Both the position numbers and the translations under genes were made by a program. A DNA stretch of 64,000 nucleotides. Source: an uncultured Lachnospiraceae bacterium. GTDB taxonomy: Bacteria > Bacillota > Clostridia > Lachnospirales > Lachnospiraceae. Positions within the stretch are counted from its first letter, which is position 1; each line of letters opens with the position of its first letter. Under the pieces are notes generated by a model. The model ran no database searches, was not told the DNA's origin, and was given only the letters and a program-made list of their open reading frames with translations. Positions 1 to 10,412 of this stretch are shown piece after piece. The stretch lies in the NCBI GenBank assembly GCA_944381635.1, contig CALWLY010000006.1:44464-108463 (forward strand), in the 5' to 3' direction.

Positions 1-1170
1 GGTGAAACCGCTGTAATTGGTGATATAATTGACTGTTCCGGTCTGTCTGGGATTTCTTTTCAGGAAATTCAGCGCAGAAGCCAGAGTGTCCTCATCGCTC
101 TTTAGATAGCGGCGCATTGCATACATGAAATCATCGTTATAGATGGCCAGATTTTTGTAATCCGGCGCTTCTTTGCCTCCATAGATTGCATCCACCGGAA
201 AATCGTAATAAAACAGCTTCGTATTCTCAAATAAAGGCTCCGTAGCCAGAAGTTCTGCGGGAATTCTTTCCCCTAACAGATGGAAACCGTCAATGTGATA
301 TTCAAAAACCCAATGTTGGAGTACCTGCATCATAAAGCCCTGAGGCACTTCTTTCGGGAAATAAAACTGCATGATAACTTCAATTCCATTTTCATGGAGC
401 GCCTTTACCATCTGCTTCATCTCTGCAGACGGGCAGGCGGTACTGTAAGAAGCCTTGGGAGCAAAATAAAATCCTTTTTTATATCCCCAGTAGTTGATTC
501 TGGGCTTCTTGTCTTCCTCAGGCCGGTCCATATAGTGAAGCACAGCGTCACTCATGGCAACAGGCGTCCCCTGACAGCTGCTTTCTTCTTCCTTTTCCAG
601 TTCCAGGAACTCATAGGCAGGCATAAGTTCCACTGCCGTAATTCCCAGCTCTTTCAGATACGGGATTTTTTCCTGAATCCCCGCAAAAGTCCCTTTGTTT
701 TTTACACCGGAAGACGTATGCTTTGTAAAACCTCTCACATGGATCAGGTACAAAATACTGTCCTTCATGGGCGTCATGGGAAAAGCGTCCTGGCCCCACT
801 CAAATTCCGGTACCACACAGGCTCCTCGCAAACTGGGATTTACTTTATGTCCCCATTTTTCATTCCCATAAACAGCTTTTGCATACGGGTCGGTAATAAT
901 GTCTTCCCCTACATAAAAATTATAATCGTATTCCTCCGGTTTCAGTCCTGAAACTTTCAGGCAGTATACATTTCCCACCTTGTTTTTCTTGCGAAAAGGA
1001 AGCCGGATCGTCCTCCCGCCTTTTTTAGGGTATAAAATGACACCACACTCTTCTTTTGTATGAAGCGCAGCAGCAAAATTCATCTCTCCTGCCGCACCTA
1101 CCGACAATCCCATAGGATAGGGACTGCCGGGAAATAATTTCCATTCTGCCTTCATTCCTCGATGCCTCAT
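1..1170 (-). CDS. GH13 GlgX/isoamylase-like protein, 3' end cut by window edge
   Basis: 390 codons are visible, running off the window at base 1. The order is an N-terminal CBM48/isoamylase-N-like region (about residues 10-95), then a GH13 barrel. Landmarks of the debranching-enzyme family are recognisable: SILYLIHVRGFT, GIQEKIPYLKELGITAVELMPAYEF, INYWGYKKGFYFAPKASYS. The residues that should do catalysis are not there. The strand carrying the nucleophile reads HIDGFHLLGE where active members have VDGFRFDLA, so both the invariant Arg and the Asp are replaced. The strand that normally reads FVTAHDGFT reads NYITNYSGFT, losing His-Asp. No AEPW-like acid/base motif is seen in its place (LFYYDFPVDA). 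It is probably a non-catalytic glycan-binding or regulatory paralogue. ATG 1170 is used; ATG 1155, preceded by CGAGGA, is an in-frame alternative. Confidence 0.82.
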   Translation of the reverse strand, partial: MRHRGMKAEWKLFPGSPYPMGLSVGAAGEMNFAAALHTKEECGVILYPKKGGRTIRLPFRKKNKVGNVYCLKVSGLKPEEYDYNFYVGEDIITDPYAKAVYGNEKWGHKVNPSLRGACVVPEFEWGQDAFPMTPMKDSILYLIHVRGFTKHTSSGVKNKGTFAGIQEKIPYLKELGITAVELMPAYEFLELEKEEESSCQGTPVAMSDAVLHYMDRPEEDKKPRINYWGYKKGFYFAPKASYSTACPSAEMKQMVKALHENGIEVIMQFYFPKEVPQGFMMQVLQHWVFEYHIDGFHLLGERIPAELLATEPLFENTKLFYYDFPVDAIYGGKEAPDYKNLAIYNDDFMYAMRRYLKSDEDTLASALNFLKRNPRQTGTVNYITNYSGFT

Positions 1171-1413
1171 TCTTTCTGAAGTAAATATACTTCCAACTCA
1201 CAACAGCGGGCTAAAGTTTTCTCGCTCATTGATACCATGGATTGCCACGTTTTTGGAACCCTGGTACTAATTTAATATTATCATAAATCGTACTTGCATG
1301 CCACAGCAACTTCCGTTAAAATAGGTGTAACAATTAGATGCAGTCTGTCTGCCGGTTGTATAACACGCAGTAAGGATGAGTCTTAGCATCCTTGACAAAA
1401 GAAAGGATATATT

Positions 1414-1737
1414 ATGGGAAAAAACTTTGATGAAATCGATGAAGAAATGACCGTAGAACTGGAGCTGGAAGACGGAAACGTTACCTGTGCCGTTATCACA
1501 ATTCTGGAAGTAGAGGGACAGGATTATATCGTTCTCATGCCTCTGGATGAAAATGGCCAAAATGAAGACGGAGAAGTATGGTTCTATCGCTATTCAGAAA
1601 ATGAAAACGACCCTAACGAAGAGCCTGAACTTGGCTACATTGACAGCGACGAAGAATACGAAAAAGTGGAAGAAGCTTTCGATGAATATCTTGACAGCTG
1701 TGAATTTGACGAGCTGGTTGACGGGGAAGAAGAATAA
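1414..1737 (+). CDS. DUF1292 domain protein
   Basis: 107 residues, very acidic, with AGAAAGGATATATT before the ATG. The pattern 'VELELEDGNVTCAVITILEVEGQDYIVLMP' followed by 'EVWFYRYSE' (read in two parts) is characteristic of DUF1292, a small beta-rich family common in Firmicutes and often located near the yrrK-yrzB genes. The function is not known. The gene stands alone, is divergent from the upstream gene and is closed by its own terminator, so it is probably monocistronic. Confidence 0.88.
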   Translation: MGKNFDEIDEEMTVELELEDGNVTCAVITILEVEGQDYIVLMPLDENGQNEDGEVWFYRYSENENDPNEEPELGYIDSDEEYEKVEEAFDEYLDSCEFDELVDGEEE

Positions 1738-1756
1738 AAGCGTTAACACTTTATTG

Positions 1757-1784
1757 AACGGGCGGAGTTTCCGCCCGTTTTTTG
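1757..1784 (+). terminator. Rho-independent terminator of the DUF1292 gene
   Basis: AACGGGCGG and CCGCCCGTT form a perfect 9-bp stem with the loop AGTTT. Six T residues follow. It lies 20 bp after the stop codon. Confidence 0.93.
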
Positions 1785-1803
1785 CATCCATATGTTACGC
1801 CTA

Positions 1804-2016
1804 TTATCCATTGATAAGAAAATCCAGAATATCCCAGCCTGAGTCTGAACTTCCCCGATACAGCTCTGTATAGCCGCATTGGGAACAGCTCACCGTAATG
1901 AATTTTTTGTTCTGCACATCAAAAATCTTGGCAAAATTACCGCCTGTGGCCTGAAACTGATCTTTTTCATAATGGGTGTTTCCGCATTTCGGACAAATAT
2001 ACATCTGTTTTTCCAT
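1804..2016 (-). CDS. Small zinc-ribbon protein
   Basis: 70 residues from the ATG at 2016, which is preceded by AAGGGAGG about 11 bp upstream; a longer in-frame reading to 2079 has no ribosome site. Two CxxC knuckles, CPKCGNTHYE and CSQCGYTELY, sit either side of a beta hairpin. This resembles the predicted nucleic-acid-binding Zn-ribbon family COG3478. It is the last gene after the permease of the TCS/ABC module (about 60 bp apart, same strand), but such proteins are common and a functional link is not shown. Confidence 0.75.
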   Translation of the reverse strand: MEKQMYICPKCGNTHYEKDQFQATGGNFAKIFDVQNKKFITVSCSQCGYTELYRGSSDSGWDILDFLING

Positions 2017-2075
2017 AAAAATCAATACCTCCCTTTCTTTCCATGCTGACCAAGACACAGCATCAGCATCTGCTT

Positions 2076-4283
2076 TCAATCAAGATTTTCATCTCTCAAT
2101 GCCTCAGCCAAATTGAGTTTTTCTATCTTTTTCCCGCCGATATAATAGGCCAAAGCTACAAATCCGAAAATAGCCAGAATAAAAACAGCAATCGGTAGAA
2201 TAGGCGCTTTTTCCATAAATTCCGCAGGATCCAGATAACTTGCTGTTATCATAAAACTTACAAACAAAATTGTCAACGGCAATGTGATAAGGACGGGACG
2301 GCCTGCAATCACAAGCGCCTCGATGCAAAAGATTTTGCGTATCCCTTTCGGCGTCATGCCAACAGACAGATATCTTGCAAATTCTCTTTTTCTGCTGCGC
2401 AAAAAGCCAAGCGTATTGGAAAACACATTGGAAATTCCTATTATGGCAAGTAAAACGCAAAAGGCTCCGATTAAAAACATATATCCCTGAATCATCTTAT
2501 CATTGTCCAGTTTTTCCTGAATACGGTTTTCGATTTCCACACTGTAGTTTTCCGTCACCTCTGCGATTTCCCTCTCCAAAGCATTCAGCTGTGCTAAATT
2601 TGCATTCTCTTCTGCCATAATCCGAACCAGGGTATCTCCCTGCTCTTTTCCAAACGAATCTTGTATTTGCATCCATGTGGAAAGAGAAATAAACTGCACC
2701 AGCGAATAATTGTCATATTCTTCTCTCAAAAGCGGCGCTTCCTGTGTATATGCCAGAACAGGAAGCGATACTGTTTTGGGCTTTTCTCCTGTACTTTCCA
2801 GAGTGATCGTGCCGGATTTTTCATTCAGGAAGGGGACAAATTCTTTGTAACGGAAATTACTGTGTATACTGTCCCAAATACGATTCAGGACAATCGTACC
2901 ATCGTTGTTTCCTTCCGCGCCGATCTGGCTGCAATACTCCAAAAAACTGTTGTCATCCATGATAATAACAGGCGCCTTTACCTTATAAAAATCATCCTCC
3001 GCGCTGACAGAACTTCCTGCCACCCTGTCAAGGCCGCCCAATGCTTCTACTTCGCCACTGATGTCTGTTTTCGCTATAAGACACTCTACATCCTGTTTCT
3101 GGTACACAACACTGCTTCGCACATTTTCCAGGTTTCTGATTTCTTCTGCCGACTCAAAGTCTTCGATCGCTGTATCCGGAACCGTCACCATCACATCCCA
3201 GGCATCCTGATACCGTTCAAAATAAGTATGCTCCGTACTGATTCCGGAAAGGGTAAAAAAGCACAGCATCACTGTGAATCCCAGGAAGGAAAGCGTCAGA
3301 GACAAAGTGGAAGTGCGCAGAGATTTTTTCTGTGCTCTGAGTGCGTTTCCCGCAAGTTCTCCCTCCACCCCAAACAGCAGGGAAAGAAAACGGGAATTTC
3401 TTTTCTTTTTAAGAGACATCTCATCGCTGCCCCGTACCGCCTCAAGAGGCGTCAGCTTTGCCAGTTTTGCTGCCGGAATAAGGGCTGATAAAAATACGGT
3501 CACTCCGGAAACCAGAACGGATAAGACAAAGATCAGCGGATGATATTTAAAAACAGCTTCATGCCTTCCGCTTATTCCCGATCCAAGCGAATTTGTCAGC
3601 TGTATGATTCCAAAGCAGAGCGCTGTCCCAAACAAATTTCCCAGCAAAACCGGTATCGTACACAAAGCCCCTGCTTCCTGCAGCAGGCAGGTGCGAATCT
3701 GTCCCGGCGTGGCTCCTATACTGGAAAAAATCCCAAACTGACGAATTCTTTCATTCATGGATACCGCAAAAGAATTGTGAATGATCAAAATCAGCGAAAT
3801 CGACATGATAACCAGCAGCATCACATAAAAGGCCATTAAAAGCGGAGGATTTTTATCCTTAGGGTCATGAATCATATACCTGGACAGCAATTCTTCATGA
3901 TAGGAAATCGAAGTTTCCTCTATTCCCAGTTTATCCGCAATCAGAGGCATATCCTGATAAACCGTTCTCATGTTTTGAAAATAAAAATCCACCGTGATGT
4001 TTGATTCCCCGGAAAGATCTTCCTTTATTACCACTCTTTCAACATTTGCAAAACTTTCCGTCAAAGCCAGGGTATTTTCATCGATATCCCCTGTGATCCG
4101 TCCCTGCCATCCCCCTTCTTCCAGGACTATGCTTTCGATTTCATAGTTCCAGAAATTGTAGAAAAGGCTGTTGAGCAGCGACAAAAATAAGGCAGAGATA
4201 AAAGCCGCTGCCATAATCGAAAGACTGGAGGCCCGATTTTTTCTGATAAAATCTGCGGAATAATTTTTCCACATTTCTTTCAC
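2076..4283 (-). CDS. ABC transporter permease, duplicated FtsX/MacB type
   Basis: 735 residues with eight predicted membrane segments: one near 20-40, an extracellular domain to about 145, three segments to about 275, a fifth near 320, a second large extracellular domain (about 350-590), then three more. Both halves carry the FtsX cytoplasmic turn, seen as IRQFGIFSSIGATPGQIR and REFARYLSVGMTPKGIR. The two-ectodomain, eight-helix plan differs from the ten-helix BceB plan. The start overlaps the ATPase gene by 4 bp, so the two are translationally coupled. The substrate is not known; the genetic linkage to a two-component system suggests export of, or defence against, a peptide or envelope-active compound. 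Confidence 0.88.
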   Translation of the reverse strand: MKEMWKNYSADFIRKNRASSLSIMAAAFISALFLSLLNSLFYNFWNYEIESIVLEEGGWQGRITGDIDENTLALTESFANVERVVIKEDLSGESNITVDFYFQNMRTVYQDMPLIADKLGIEETSISYHEELLSRYMIHDPKDKNPPLLMAFYVMLLVIMSISLILIIHNSFAVSMNERIRQFGIFSSIGATPGQIRTCLLQEAGALCTIPVLLGNLFGTALCFGIIQLTNSLGSGISGRHEAVFKYHPLIFVLSVLVSGVTVFLSALIPAAKLAKLTPLEAVRGSDEMSLKKKRNSRFLSLLFGVEGELAGNALRAQKKSLRTSTLSLTLSFLGFTVMLCFFTLSGISTEHTYFERYQDAWDVMVTVPDTAIEDFESAEEIRNLENVRSSVVYQKQDVECLIAKTDISGEVEALGGLDRVAGSSVSAEDDFYKVKAPVIIMDDNSFLEYCSQIGAEGNNDGTIVLNRIWDSIHSNFRYKEFVPFLNEKSGTITLESTGEKPKTVSLPVLAYTQEAPLLREEYDNYSLVQFISLSTWMQIQDSFGKEQGDTLVRIMAEENANLAQLNALEREIAEVTENYSVEIENRIQEKLDNDKMIQGYMFLIGAFCVLLAIIGISNVFSNTLGFLRSRKREFARYLSVGMTPKGIRKIFCIEALVIAGRPVLITLPLTILFVSFMITASYLDPAEFMEKAPILPIAVFILAIFGFVALAYYIGGKKIEKLNLAEALRDENLD

Positions 4284-4960
4284 CCCCGTTTCCGATCGCT
4301 GACAATGCGCCCGTCTTCCATTGTCACAATGCGGTCTGCTTCCAACGCAATCTTTTCATCGTGGGTAATCAGCAATATTGTCTGCTGCAGATTACGGTTG
4401 GACAGCTTTAACATATCCACGATTTCTCTGGAATTTTTCTGATCCAGATTTCCGGTCGGTTCGTCGGCCAGCAGAAGCGCCGGCCGGTAAATCAAAGCCC
4501 TGGCAATCGCAGCCCGCTGCTGCTGACCACCTGAAAGCTGATTCGGCAAAAAATCCAGTTTATCAGCAATACCCAAAGCGTTTACCACCCGTTCAAAATA
4601 TTCCTGGTTGATTTTTCTTTTGTCCAGCAAAAGAGGCATCAAAATATTTTTTCGAACCGTAAGCGTAGGAATCAGATTATAAAACTGGTACACCAACCCT
4701 ACTTTTCTGCGCCTGAAAATAGCCGCCTGTGTCCGGTTCAGCGTGGAAATATCCGTCCCCTCTACCAAAACCTTTCCTTCCGTCGGTTTATCCACACTTC
4801 CTAAAATATGCAGCAACGTAGATTTTCCTGAACCGGATGCTCCCACGATTGCGACAAATTCTCCTTTGTTTACCGAAAAGTCAATTCCGTCCAATGCCTT
4901 TACCTGATTTTGTCCGGAACCATATATTTTTCGAACGCCCTCACATTTTAATATTTCCAT
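4280..4960 (-). CDS. ABC transporter ATP-binding protein (MacB/LolD class)
   Basis: The ATG at 4960 is chosen because AAAGGAGAG lies 8 bp upstream; a longer frame to 4999 lacks a ribosome site. 226 residues. Walker A is GASGSGKST, the Q-loop region reads VYQFYNLIPTL, the signature is LSGGQQQRAAIARAL, Walker B is LLLADEPTGNLD, and the switch His is in LLITHDE. This is the usual length for the class that partners FtsX-type permeases. It lies directly upstream of the permease and 63 bp downstream of the kinase gene, in one minus-strand unit. Confidence 0.93.
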   Translation of the reverse strand: MEILKCEGVRKIYGSGQNQVKALDGIDFSVNKGEFVAIVGASGSGKSTLLHILGSVDKPTEGKVLVEGTDISTLNRTQAAIFRRRKVGLVYQFYNLIPTLTVRKNILMPLLLDKRKINQEYFERVVNALGIADKLDFLPNQLSGGQQQRAAIARALIYRPALLLADEPTGNLDQKNSREIVDMLKLSNRNLQQTILLITHDEKIALEADRIVTMEDGRIVSDRKRG

Positions 4961-5023
4961 CACACTCTCTCCTTTCCATTCCAAAATCCTATATGTCATA
5001 GGATAACAGAGAAAAGTGACATC

Positions 5024-6211
5024 TCAGTGACTGTAAAATCTTATTTCAAAACAGGCGCCGCCTTCCGGCAGATTTCGGGCTGTAATATTGCCATTCTGCA
5101 GTTCAATCACAGAGCGCGCCAGCGATAAACCGATTCCCATTCCGTTGCCCACAGTCCTTTTTCCCCGGTAAAACCGTTCAAAAAGGCGGGGGATATCCTC
5201 CGGGTCAAAGCCTTCTCCTTCATCCCATATCCGAACCTGTCTATAGAGCGGATTGCAGAAATAATCGCAGAATATCGTGCCTCCCCGGGGAGAATGTTCC
5301 ATACAGTTTTTGATCAGATTTATAAAAGCCTGCATAGTCCATTCCAGATCTCCTGTTATCTCTGCGCACCCCTGATAGGGAATGTATACTTCTACTTTTT
5401 TATCAGCAAGCAACTCGCTCAAATTTTCTGCTGCCAGATTCAGCGCTGTGTAAAGATCCACACTGCTGTGCTCTAATTGGAGCGTACCCGTATCAATCTT
5501 TGAGAGAGTAAGCAGCGCTTCCTCCAGGCAATTCAGCCGCTCCAACGGCTTTCGAATCTGTTCCCCATATCCATTGGGAACCGTTTTTTCCATCAGCTGC
5601 AAAGAAAGAAAAGCTGCTGTAATCGGCGTTTTAAGCTGATGGGCAATATTGGCCAGATTCTTTGCAAAATTATTCTTTGCCTTTACAGCCGCTTCTTTCG
5701 TCCGAAAAAGTTCCGTCACTGTTTTATACATTTCATCCTGCAGGCGGGAAAATTCATCCTCCTTTTTTTGAAGAATAAGTCCCTCTGTTCCAAGGTTGAT
5801 CTGCTCTAAATAATCTGTCAGTTCCTCTATCCTCTTTTGGCTGCGTCTTCGTGTATATCCGGCAGATGCTGTAAAACAGCCTGCGATCAGGAAAAACAGC
5901 GCTATGGATACAACCGGAAATTCCCATCCCAGTCCTTGACAAAAATCCTCTCTTCTATAACCATACTGCTCCAAAAATGCGTTCCCGCCTATTTGTTGAC
6001 TGGTATAGTCATTGTACTTTTTCAAAGCAGAAAGCACCTGTTCTTCCGCATCAGGATTTCCCTGTAAAAGGGTTTCACAAAAAGCCGAAACGTTTTCATA
6101 GGCAGCCTGACGATAGTTGTTCATCCAGAAAACAGATGCAAAAGCCACACCAAAAAAGCAGACGATCACCGGAAGGAAAAAAACTGCTATTCGCTTTACC
6201 TGTTCCATCAT
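5024..6211 (-). CDS. Sensor histidine kinase
   Basis: 395 residues. A first membrane segment at about 8-30, an extracellular loop of about 65 residues, and a second segment at about 100-118 are followed by a coiled linker. The phosphoacceptor helix is IAHQLKTPITAAF. The ATPase domain has the N box NLIKNCMEHSP, the G1 box DEGEGFD and the G2 box GNGMGIGLSLARS. The loop is longer than in the intramembrane-sensing BceS kinases, so it may bind a ligand directly. The start codon overlaps the response regulator stop by 4 bp. Confidence 0.93.
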   Translation of the reverse strand: MMEQVKRIAVFFLPVIVCFFGVAFASVFWMNNYRQAAYENVSAFCETLLQGNPDAEEQVLSALKKYNDYTSQQIGGNAFLEQYGYRREDFCQGLGWEFPVVSIALFFLIAGCFTASAGYTRRRSQKRIEELTDYLEQINLGTEGLILQKKEDEFSRLQDEMYKTVTELFRTKEAAVKAKNNFAKNLANIAHQLKTPITAAFLSLQLMEKTVPNGYGEQIRKPLERLNCLEEALLTLSKIDTGTLQLEHSSVDLYTALNLAAENLSELLADKKVEVYIPYQGCAEITGDLEWTMQAFINLIKNCMEHSPRGGTIFCDYFCNPLYRQVRIWDEGEGFDPEDIPRLFERFYRGKRTVGNGMGIGLSLARSVIELQNGNITARNLPEGGACFEIRFYSH

Positions 6212-6879
6212 ACGTCCTCCTCCATTCGATAGCCAAAGCTGCGGATCGTTTTCAGGCAGGAAGGATTGTGCAGCTTTTCCCGCAGCCGCTTCATAGTAAC
6301 AGTCAGTGTGTTGTCATTTACAAAGTTTCCATTGCTGTCCCATATCTGCTCCAATAATTGTTTTCTGGTCACCGTTCTCCCTTTATTTTCCATCAGCAGC
6401 AAGAGAAGCTGATATTCCGGCTGGCTTAATACTACCTCTTCCTGATTGCAGAAAACTGCCATTTTTTCTTTATCCAATAACAGTTCACCGCAAAACAGGC
6501 AGTTATCCTCTTTCTGACCGGCTCTGCGAAGCAATGCGAGAATCCGGGAATAAAGCACATCCAGTACAAACGGCTTTACCACATAGTCGTCCGCGCCGCT
6601 TTGAAAACCGGACACAATATCCCGGGAATCCCCCCGAACCGTCAACATAATAATCGGTAGATAACTCCAGCGGACACGAATCCACTGACACAGTTGTTTC
6701 CCCTCTCCATCCGGCATATTCCAGTCCAGCAAAACAATGTCCGGCGTATGCTTCTTCAACGCCTGACGAAGGCTTTCCATCGTTGTGAAAATCATCACTC
6801 TGCATTCCTTCTGCTCCAGATACTCCTTTACAGCCTGAATAATATTTTCATCATCCTCCATGTAATACACGTCAATCAT
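6208..6879 (-). CDS. OmpR/PhoB-type response regulator
   Basis: 223 residues from the ATG at 6879, preceded by GGGAGGGCAAA; an in-frame extension to 6966 has no ribosome site and precedes the receiver fold. The receiver domain starts IDVYYMEDDENI, the phosphoacceptor is in IVLLDWNMPDGEG, and the conserved Lys is in DDYVVKPF. The C-terminal winged helix ends KRLREKLHNP...IRSFGYRMEED. It is the first gene of the module regulator-kinase-ATPase-permease and probably controls the transporter genes. Confidence 0.94.
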   Translation of the reverse strand: MIDVYYMEDDENIIQAVKEYLEQKECRVMIFTTMESLRQALKKHTPDIVLLDWNMPDGEGKQLCQWIRVRWSYLPIIMLTVRGDSRDIVSGFQSGADDYVVKPFVLDVLYSRILALLRRAGQKEDNCLFCGELLLDKEKMAVFCNQEEVVLSQPEYQLLLLLMENKGRTVTRKQLLEQIWDSNGNFVNDNTLTVTMKRLREKLHNPSCLKTIRSFGYRMEEDV

Positions 6880-7054
6880 TTTGCCCTCCCTGTACACCTG
6901 CAGGTCTTTGTGGAAAGAAAGAACTCTGCAGAGATGGTCATTTTCTTCATCCATTCCATCCTGCATGCATACGTTTTCTCTGTTTTGGCAATGCAGGTAT
7001 ACAGCCAGTATACACCAACGCAGTCTGTCACTGCAAAACTATTTCCGGCATTGT

Positions 7055-8923
7055 TTACATCTCTCCCAGAAAGCGGGAAGGAAACCCGGGATTTTCACCG
7101 GTGCCTTTAACCCATGTGAGAATCAGCTTCTCTTTCGCCCGCGTCATCCCCACATAAAACATGCGGCGTTCTTCCTCCAGCTGCGGACCGGACAGACTTT
7201 TTCTGTGAGGCGTTTTTCCTTCGTTGCAGTCAGGCAGAAAGACAACCGGGAATTCCAGTCCCTTGGAGGCGTGCATCGTGAGAAGCTGAACTTTTCCCTC
7301 TTTTTCCTTTTCATTGTCTCCCGCAATCAAAAGCTTTTCTTCAAATTCTTCTATATATTCCTTCAGGTCTTCTACAGAGGAAAACCTTCGGACCGTATTC
7401 TGAAAATAATCCGCAGCCTGCAGCCATTCCGAAACTTCTGCCCGTTTATGCACTGCCTCTTTTTTCATCCACGCTTCATATCCGATACCTTTTCTGATAT
7501 AGTTGACTGCCGCATATAAATCCATATTGACTATCATAGTCAAGTCTTTTTGGAGTCTGTCCAGGACAGGAATCATATAAGGTCTGTCCCTGTAAAAGCG
7601 CTGCAGTTCAGGAATGGACACCATGTCGCTGTTCAAAGCATTTCTGGCAATGTAGCGCACGGGACGGTTCATAATGCGAAGGAACGTTTTTCTGCTCCGG
7701 TTTTCCAGAGCAAACTCCAGATAAGCGAGAAGATCCTGGCATACCGGATGACCATAGATACTTTTCAGCCTTTCTCTCATAAAAAAAGGAATACCCTCCT
7801 GCGTCAGTTTTTCTGCCAGCATAGATGCATCGCTGTTTGTACGGTATATAATCGCTATTTCTTCCGGTTTCCAGATTTGAGAAGTAACCTTTTGCCTCTC
7901 CTCTGATGCAGATAAACCGCACATTTCGGAAATTTTTCCGGCGAGAAAAGAACACTGTTTTTCTGCGGTTTCAAAGGGATAGATAAAAAAACTTTTCCCC
8001 TCCCCCTCTTCTCTTCCCGGTTCTATTTTCTTTGCAAACCTCTCTTTATTTTTCCCGATCAGAAGTCCGGCTTTTTCTAAAATCTCCGGGCGACTGCGGA
8101 AGTTTTGTGAAAGACAGACTTTCTTCGCCTCAGGGTAATCCCTTTCAAATCCAAGCATGAGGGAGGGACTGGCGCCGCGAAAAGAATAGATGGACTGATC
8201 GTCGTCTCCCACCACAAACAGATTATTTTCCGGTTCTGCCAGCATACGCACTACCTGATACTGCATGGGATTGATGTCCTGAAATTCATCCACCAGAATA
8301 TAGCGAAATTGATCCTGCCATTTCCTCAGAATATCTGCCCTTTTTCTAAAAAGCCCCAGACAATCTGCCACCATGTCATCGAAATCCAGCAATCTGCTCT
8401 TCTTCAGCATTTCCTGATAACGATCGTAGATCCTGGCAAAATCCTTTGGTTCAAACCAGGCACTTTTATAATTTTCCGCCTTCATTCCGCTGTTTTTCAG
8501 ATAACTGATTTCAGACAAAATTTCCCCTTCCAATCCGTCAATCTCCGGAAGCTCAAGCGGCAGACTGTTCAGAACGGTTTGCATGTATTCTTTTTTCTTT
8601 TGCTGGGTAATAATATTTTGGAATGAATAATGATAAGTACACGATAAGATGTGATAAAAAACTGCGTGAAATGTTCCGAAATTCACCGGATAAAATTTCC
8701 CTTCACAAAGCTTTTCAAAGCGCTCCTTCATTTCCATAGCAGCCGCTTTTGTGAAAGTAATGACCAAAATTTCTGACGGCTCTATACCGCCTTTCTCAAT
8801 CAAATGCCGTATTCTTCTGGTAATCACATATGTTTTTCCGGAGCCGGGTCCTGCCAGTACAAGCATGGGTCCGGCCCCGAAACATATGGCTTCTTTTTGC
8901 GCTTTGCTGCCTGAATCAGGCAT
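7055..8923 (-). CDS. UvrD/PcrA-like superfamily 1 DNA helicase
   Basis: 622 residues, shorter than PcrA or UvrD (about 720-750). Motif I is [15 protein letters not shown], Ia is [16 protein letters not shown] is [12 protein letters not shown] is [17 protein letters not shown] is [13 protein letters not shown] is [16 protein letters not shown], and VI is [15 protein letters not shown]. It should be an ATP-driven 3'-5' helicase of repair or recombination. The missing length is at the C-terminus, where PcrA has its RNA-polymerase-binding Tudor region. The start overlaps the gltX stop by 8 bp. Confidence 0.92.
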   Translation of the reverse strand: MPDSGSKAQKEAICFGAGPMLVLAGPGSGKTYVITRRIRHLIEKGGIEPSEILVITFTKAAAMEMKERFEKLCEGKFYPVNFGTFHAVFYHILSCTYHYSFQNIITQQKKKEYMQTVLNSLPLELPEIDGLEGEILSEISYLKNSGMKAENYKSAWFEPKDFARIYDRYQEMLKKSRLLDFDDMVADCLGLFRKRADILRKWQDQFRYILVDEFQDINPMQYQVVRMLAEPENNLFVVGDDDQSIYSFRGASPSLMLGFERDYPEAKKVCLSQNFRSRPEILEKAGLLIGKNKERFAKKIEPGREEGEGKSFFIYPFETAEKQCSFLAGKISEMCGLSASEERQKVTSQIWKPEEIAIIYRTNSDASMLAEKLTQEGIPFFMRERLKSIYGHPVCQDLLAYLEFALENRSRKTFLRIMNRPVRYIARNALNSDMVSIPELQRFYRDRPYMIPVLDRLQKDLTMIVNMDLYAAVNYIRKGIGYEAWMKKEAVHKRAEVSEWLQAADYFQNTVRRFSSVEDLKEYIEEFEEKLLIAGDNEKEKEGKVQLLTMHASKGLEFPVVFLPDCNEGKTPHRKSLSGPQLEEERRMFYVGMTRAKEKLILTWVKGTGENPGFPSRFLGEM

Positions 8924-10385
8924 TCTCCAGCATTTCGATTCCCTTCCTGATACGGGACAGGGATTCTTCCTTTCCGAGAATCTCCATGATTTCTGTGGCG
9001 CCGGCCGGAGTCATCTGTTTTCCGGAAACTGCAGTTCTCACAGGCCATAACACGTAGCCGTTTTTGCAGCCTTTCTTTTCCACATAAGCAAGGAGTGTCT
9101 GATATAAAGCGTCGTTGCTGTAATCTTCCTGTTCGGTCAGCACAGGAAGCAACTCTTTTAATACTTCCAGAGAAGATTCTGCATTTGTTTTCATCTTTTT
9201 GTGAGTATACATGGAAATGTCGTATTCCGGCAGTTCCTCGAAGAAATCAATCAGTCCTTCGATATCCGGGAATACTTCAATCCTTGTCTTTACCATCTCT
9301 GCAATCTTTTTCAGATCCAGATCTTTGGTGATAACCTTTTTCAGGTAAGGCTCTGCCATCTCATAAAAACGGTCAAAGTCCATAGCTTTGATATATTCGC
9401 CGTTCATCCATTTCAGCTTCGTGTAATCAAACACAGCCGGAGATTTGGAAATATGGTGATAGTCAAAAATCTTCACAAGCTCATCCAGTGAAAAGATTTC
9501 CTGCGTTCCTTCCGGGCTCCAGCCGAGCAAAGCTACGAAGTTTACGATAGCTTCTGTCAGGAATCCCTGGTCGATCAGGTCTTCATAAGAAGAATGTCCG
9601 CAGCGTTTGGAAAGCTTGTGATGTTCCTCGTCTGTAATGAGAGGACAGTGAACATACACCGGAACTTCCCAGCCGAATGCCTCGTAAAGACGATTGTACT
9701 TGGGTGAGGAAGAAAGATATTCGTTTCCTCTTACCACATGTGTGATTCCCATCAAATGATCGTCCACTACGTTGGCAAAGTTGTAAGTGGGATATCCGTC
9801 CGATTTAATAAGGATCATATCGTCCAGTTCCGCATTGTCTACGGTAATATCTCCGTAAATTTCATCGGAAAACGTTGTGGTTCCCTCCGTAGGATTATTC
9901 TGACGGATTACATAAGGAACTCCTGCTGCCAGTTTTGCTTCCACTTCCTCTTTGGACAGATGCAGACAGTGCTTATCGTAAACATTGATTTCCTTTCCTG
10001 CCACTTCGCGGGTAAGTGTTGCCAGTCTTTCCTTATCGCAGAAGCAATAGTATGCTTCACCTTTTTCTATCAGCTTTTTGGCATATTCCAGATAAATTCC
10101 CTTTGCCTGGCGCTCGCTCTGTACATAGGGACCTACGCCTTTATCTTTATCCGGTCCTTCATCATGAACCAGTCCTGTCTTATCCAGTGTACGGTAAATG
10201 ATGTCTACGGCTCCCTCCACATATCTTTCCTGATCGGTATCCTCAATACGAAGAAGGAAATCGCCTCCTTCGTGTTTCGCAATCAGATATGCGTACAGAG
10301 CTGTACGGAGATTTCCTACGTGCATGCGTCCTGTAGGGCTGGGCGCAAAACGTGTTCTGATCTTACTCACTTTTGTTTCCTCCAT
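8916..10385 (-). CDS. gltX: Glutamyl-tRNA synthetase
   Basis: 489 residues, normal length for the bacterial enzyme. The N-terminus reads [20 protein letters not shown] with the HIGH-class motif as HVGN. The KMSKS-class loop is HHKLSKRCG. It charges tRNA-Glu in the cytoplasm. It sits between an [FeFe]-hydrogenase-like gene (27 bp upstream) and the helicase (8-bp overlap), so the three may be co-transcribed. Confidence 0.97.
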   Translation of the reverse strand: MEETKVSKIRTRFAPSPTGRMHVGNLRTALYAYLIAKHEGGDFLLRIEDTDQERYVEGAVDIIYRTLDKTGLVHDEGPDKDKGVGPYVQSERQAKGIYLEYAKKLIEKGEAYYCFCDKERLATLTREVAGKEINVYDKHCLHLSKEEVEAKLAAGVPYVIRQNNPTEGTTTFSDEIYGDITVDNAELDDMILIKSDGYPTYNFANVVDDHLMGITHVVRGNEYLSSSPKYNRLYEAFGWEVPVYVHCPLITDEEHHKLSKRCGHSSYEDLIDQGFLTEAIVNFVALLGWSPEGTQEIFSLDELVKIFDYHHISKSPAVFDYTKLKWMNGEYIKAMDFDRFYEMAEPYLKKVITKDLDLKKIAEMVKTRIEVFPDIEGLIDFFEELPEYDISMYTHKKMKTNAESSLEVLKELLPVLTEQEDYSNDALYQTLLAYVEKKGCKNGYVLWPVRTAVSGKQMTPAGATEIMEILGKEESLSRIRKGIEMLENA

Positions 10386-10412
10386 TGTTTAACGCTTATA
10401 TTTTATTTTCTA

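Noticed and set aside
280..951. Long plus-strand open frame opposite the GlgX-like gene
   Set aside because: Antisense to a well-supported coding region, with no ribosome site and no recognisable domain; the same applies to other long frames opposite real genes, such as 2661-3488, 9738-10997, 43293-44291 and 44313-45233.
2076..6879. A BceRS-BceAB bacitracin-type detoxification module
   Set aside because: Gene order fits, but the permease has eight helices and two ectodomains and the kinase has a real extracellular loop, unlike BceB and BceS.
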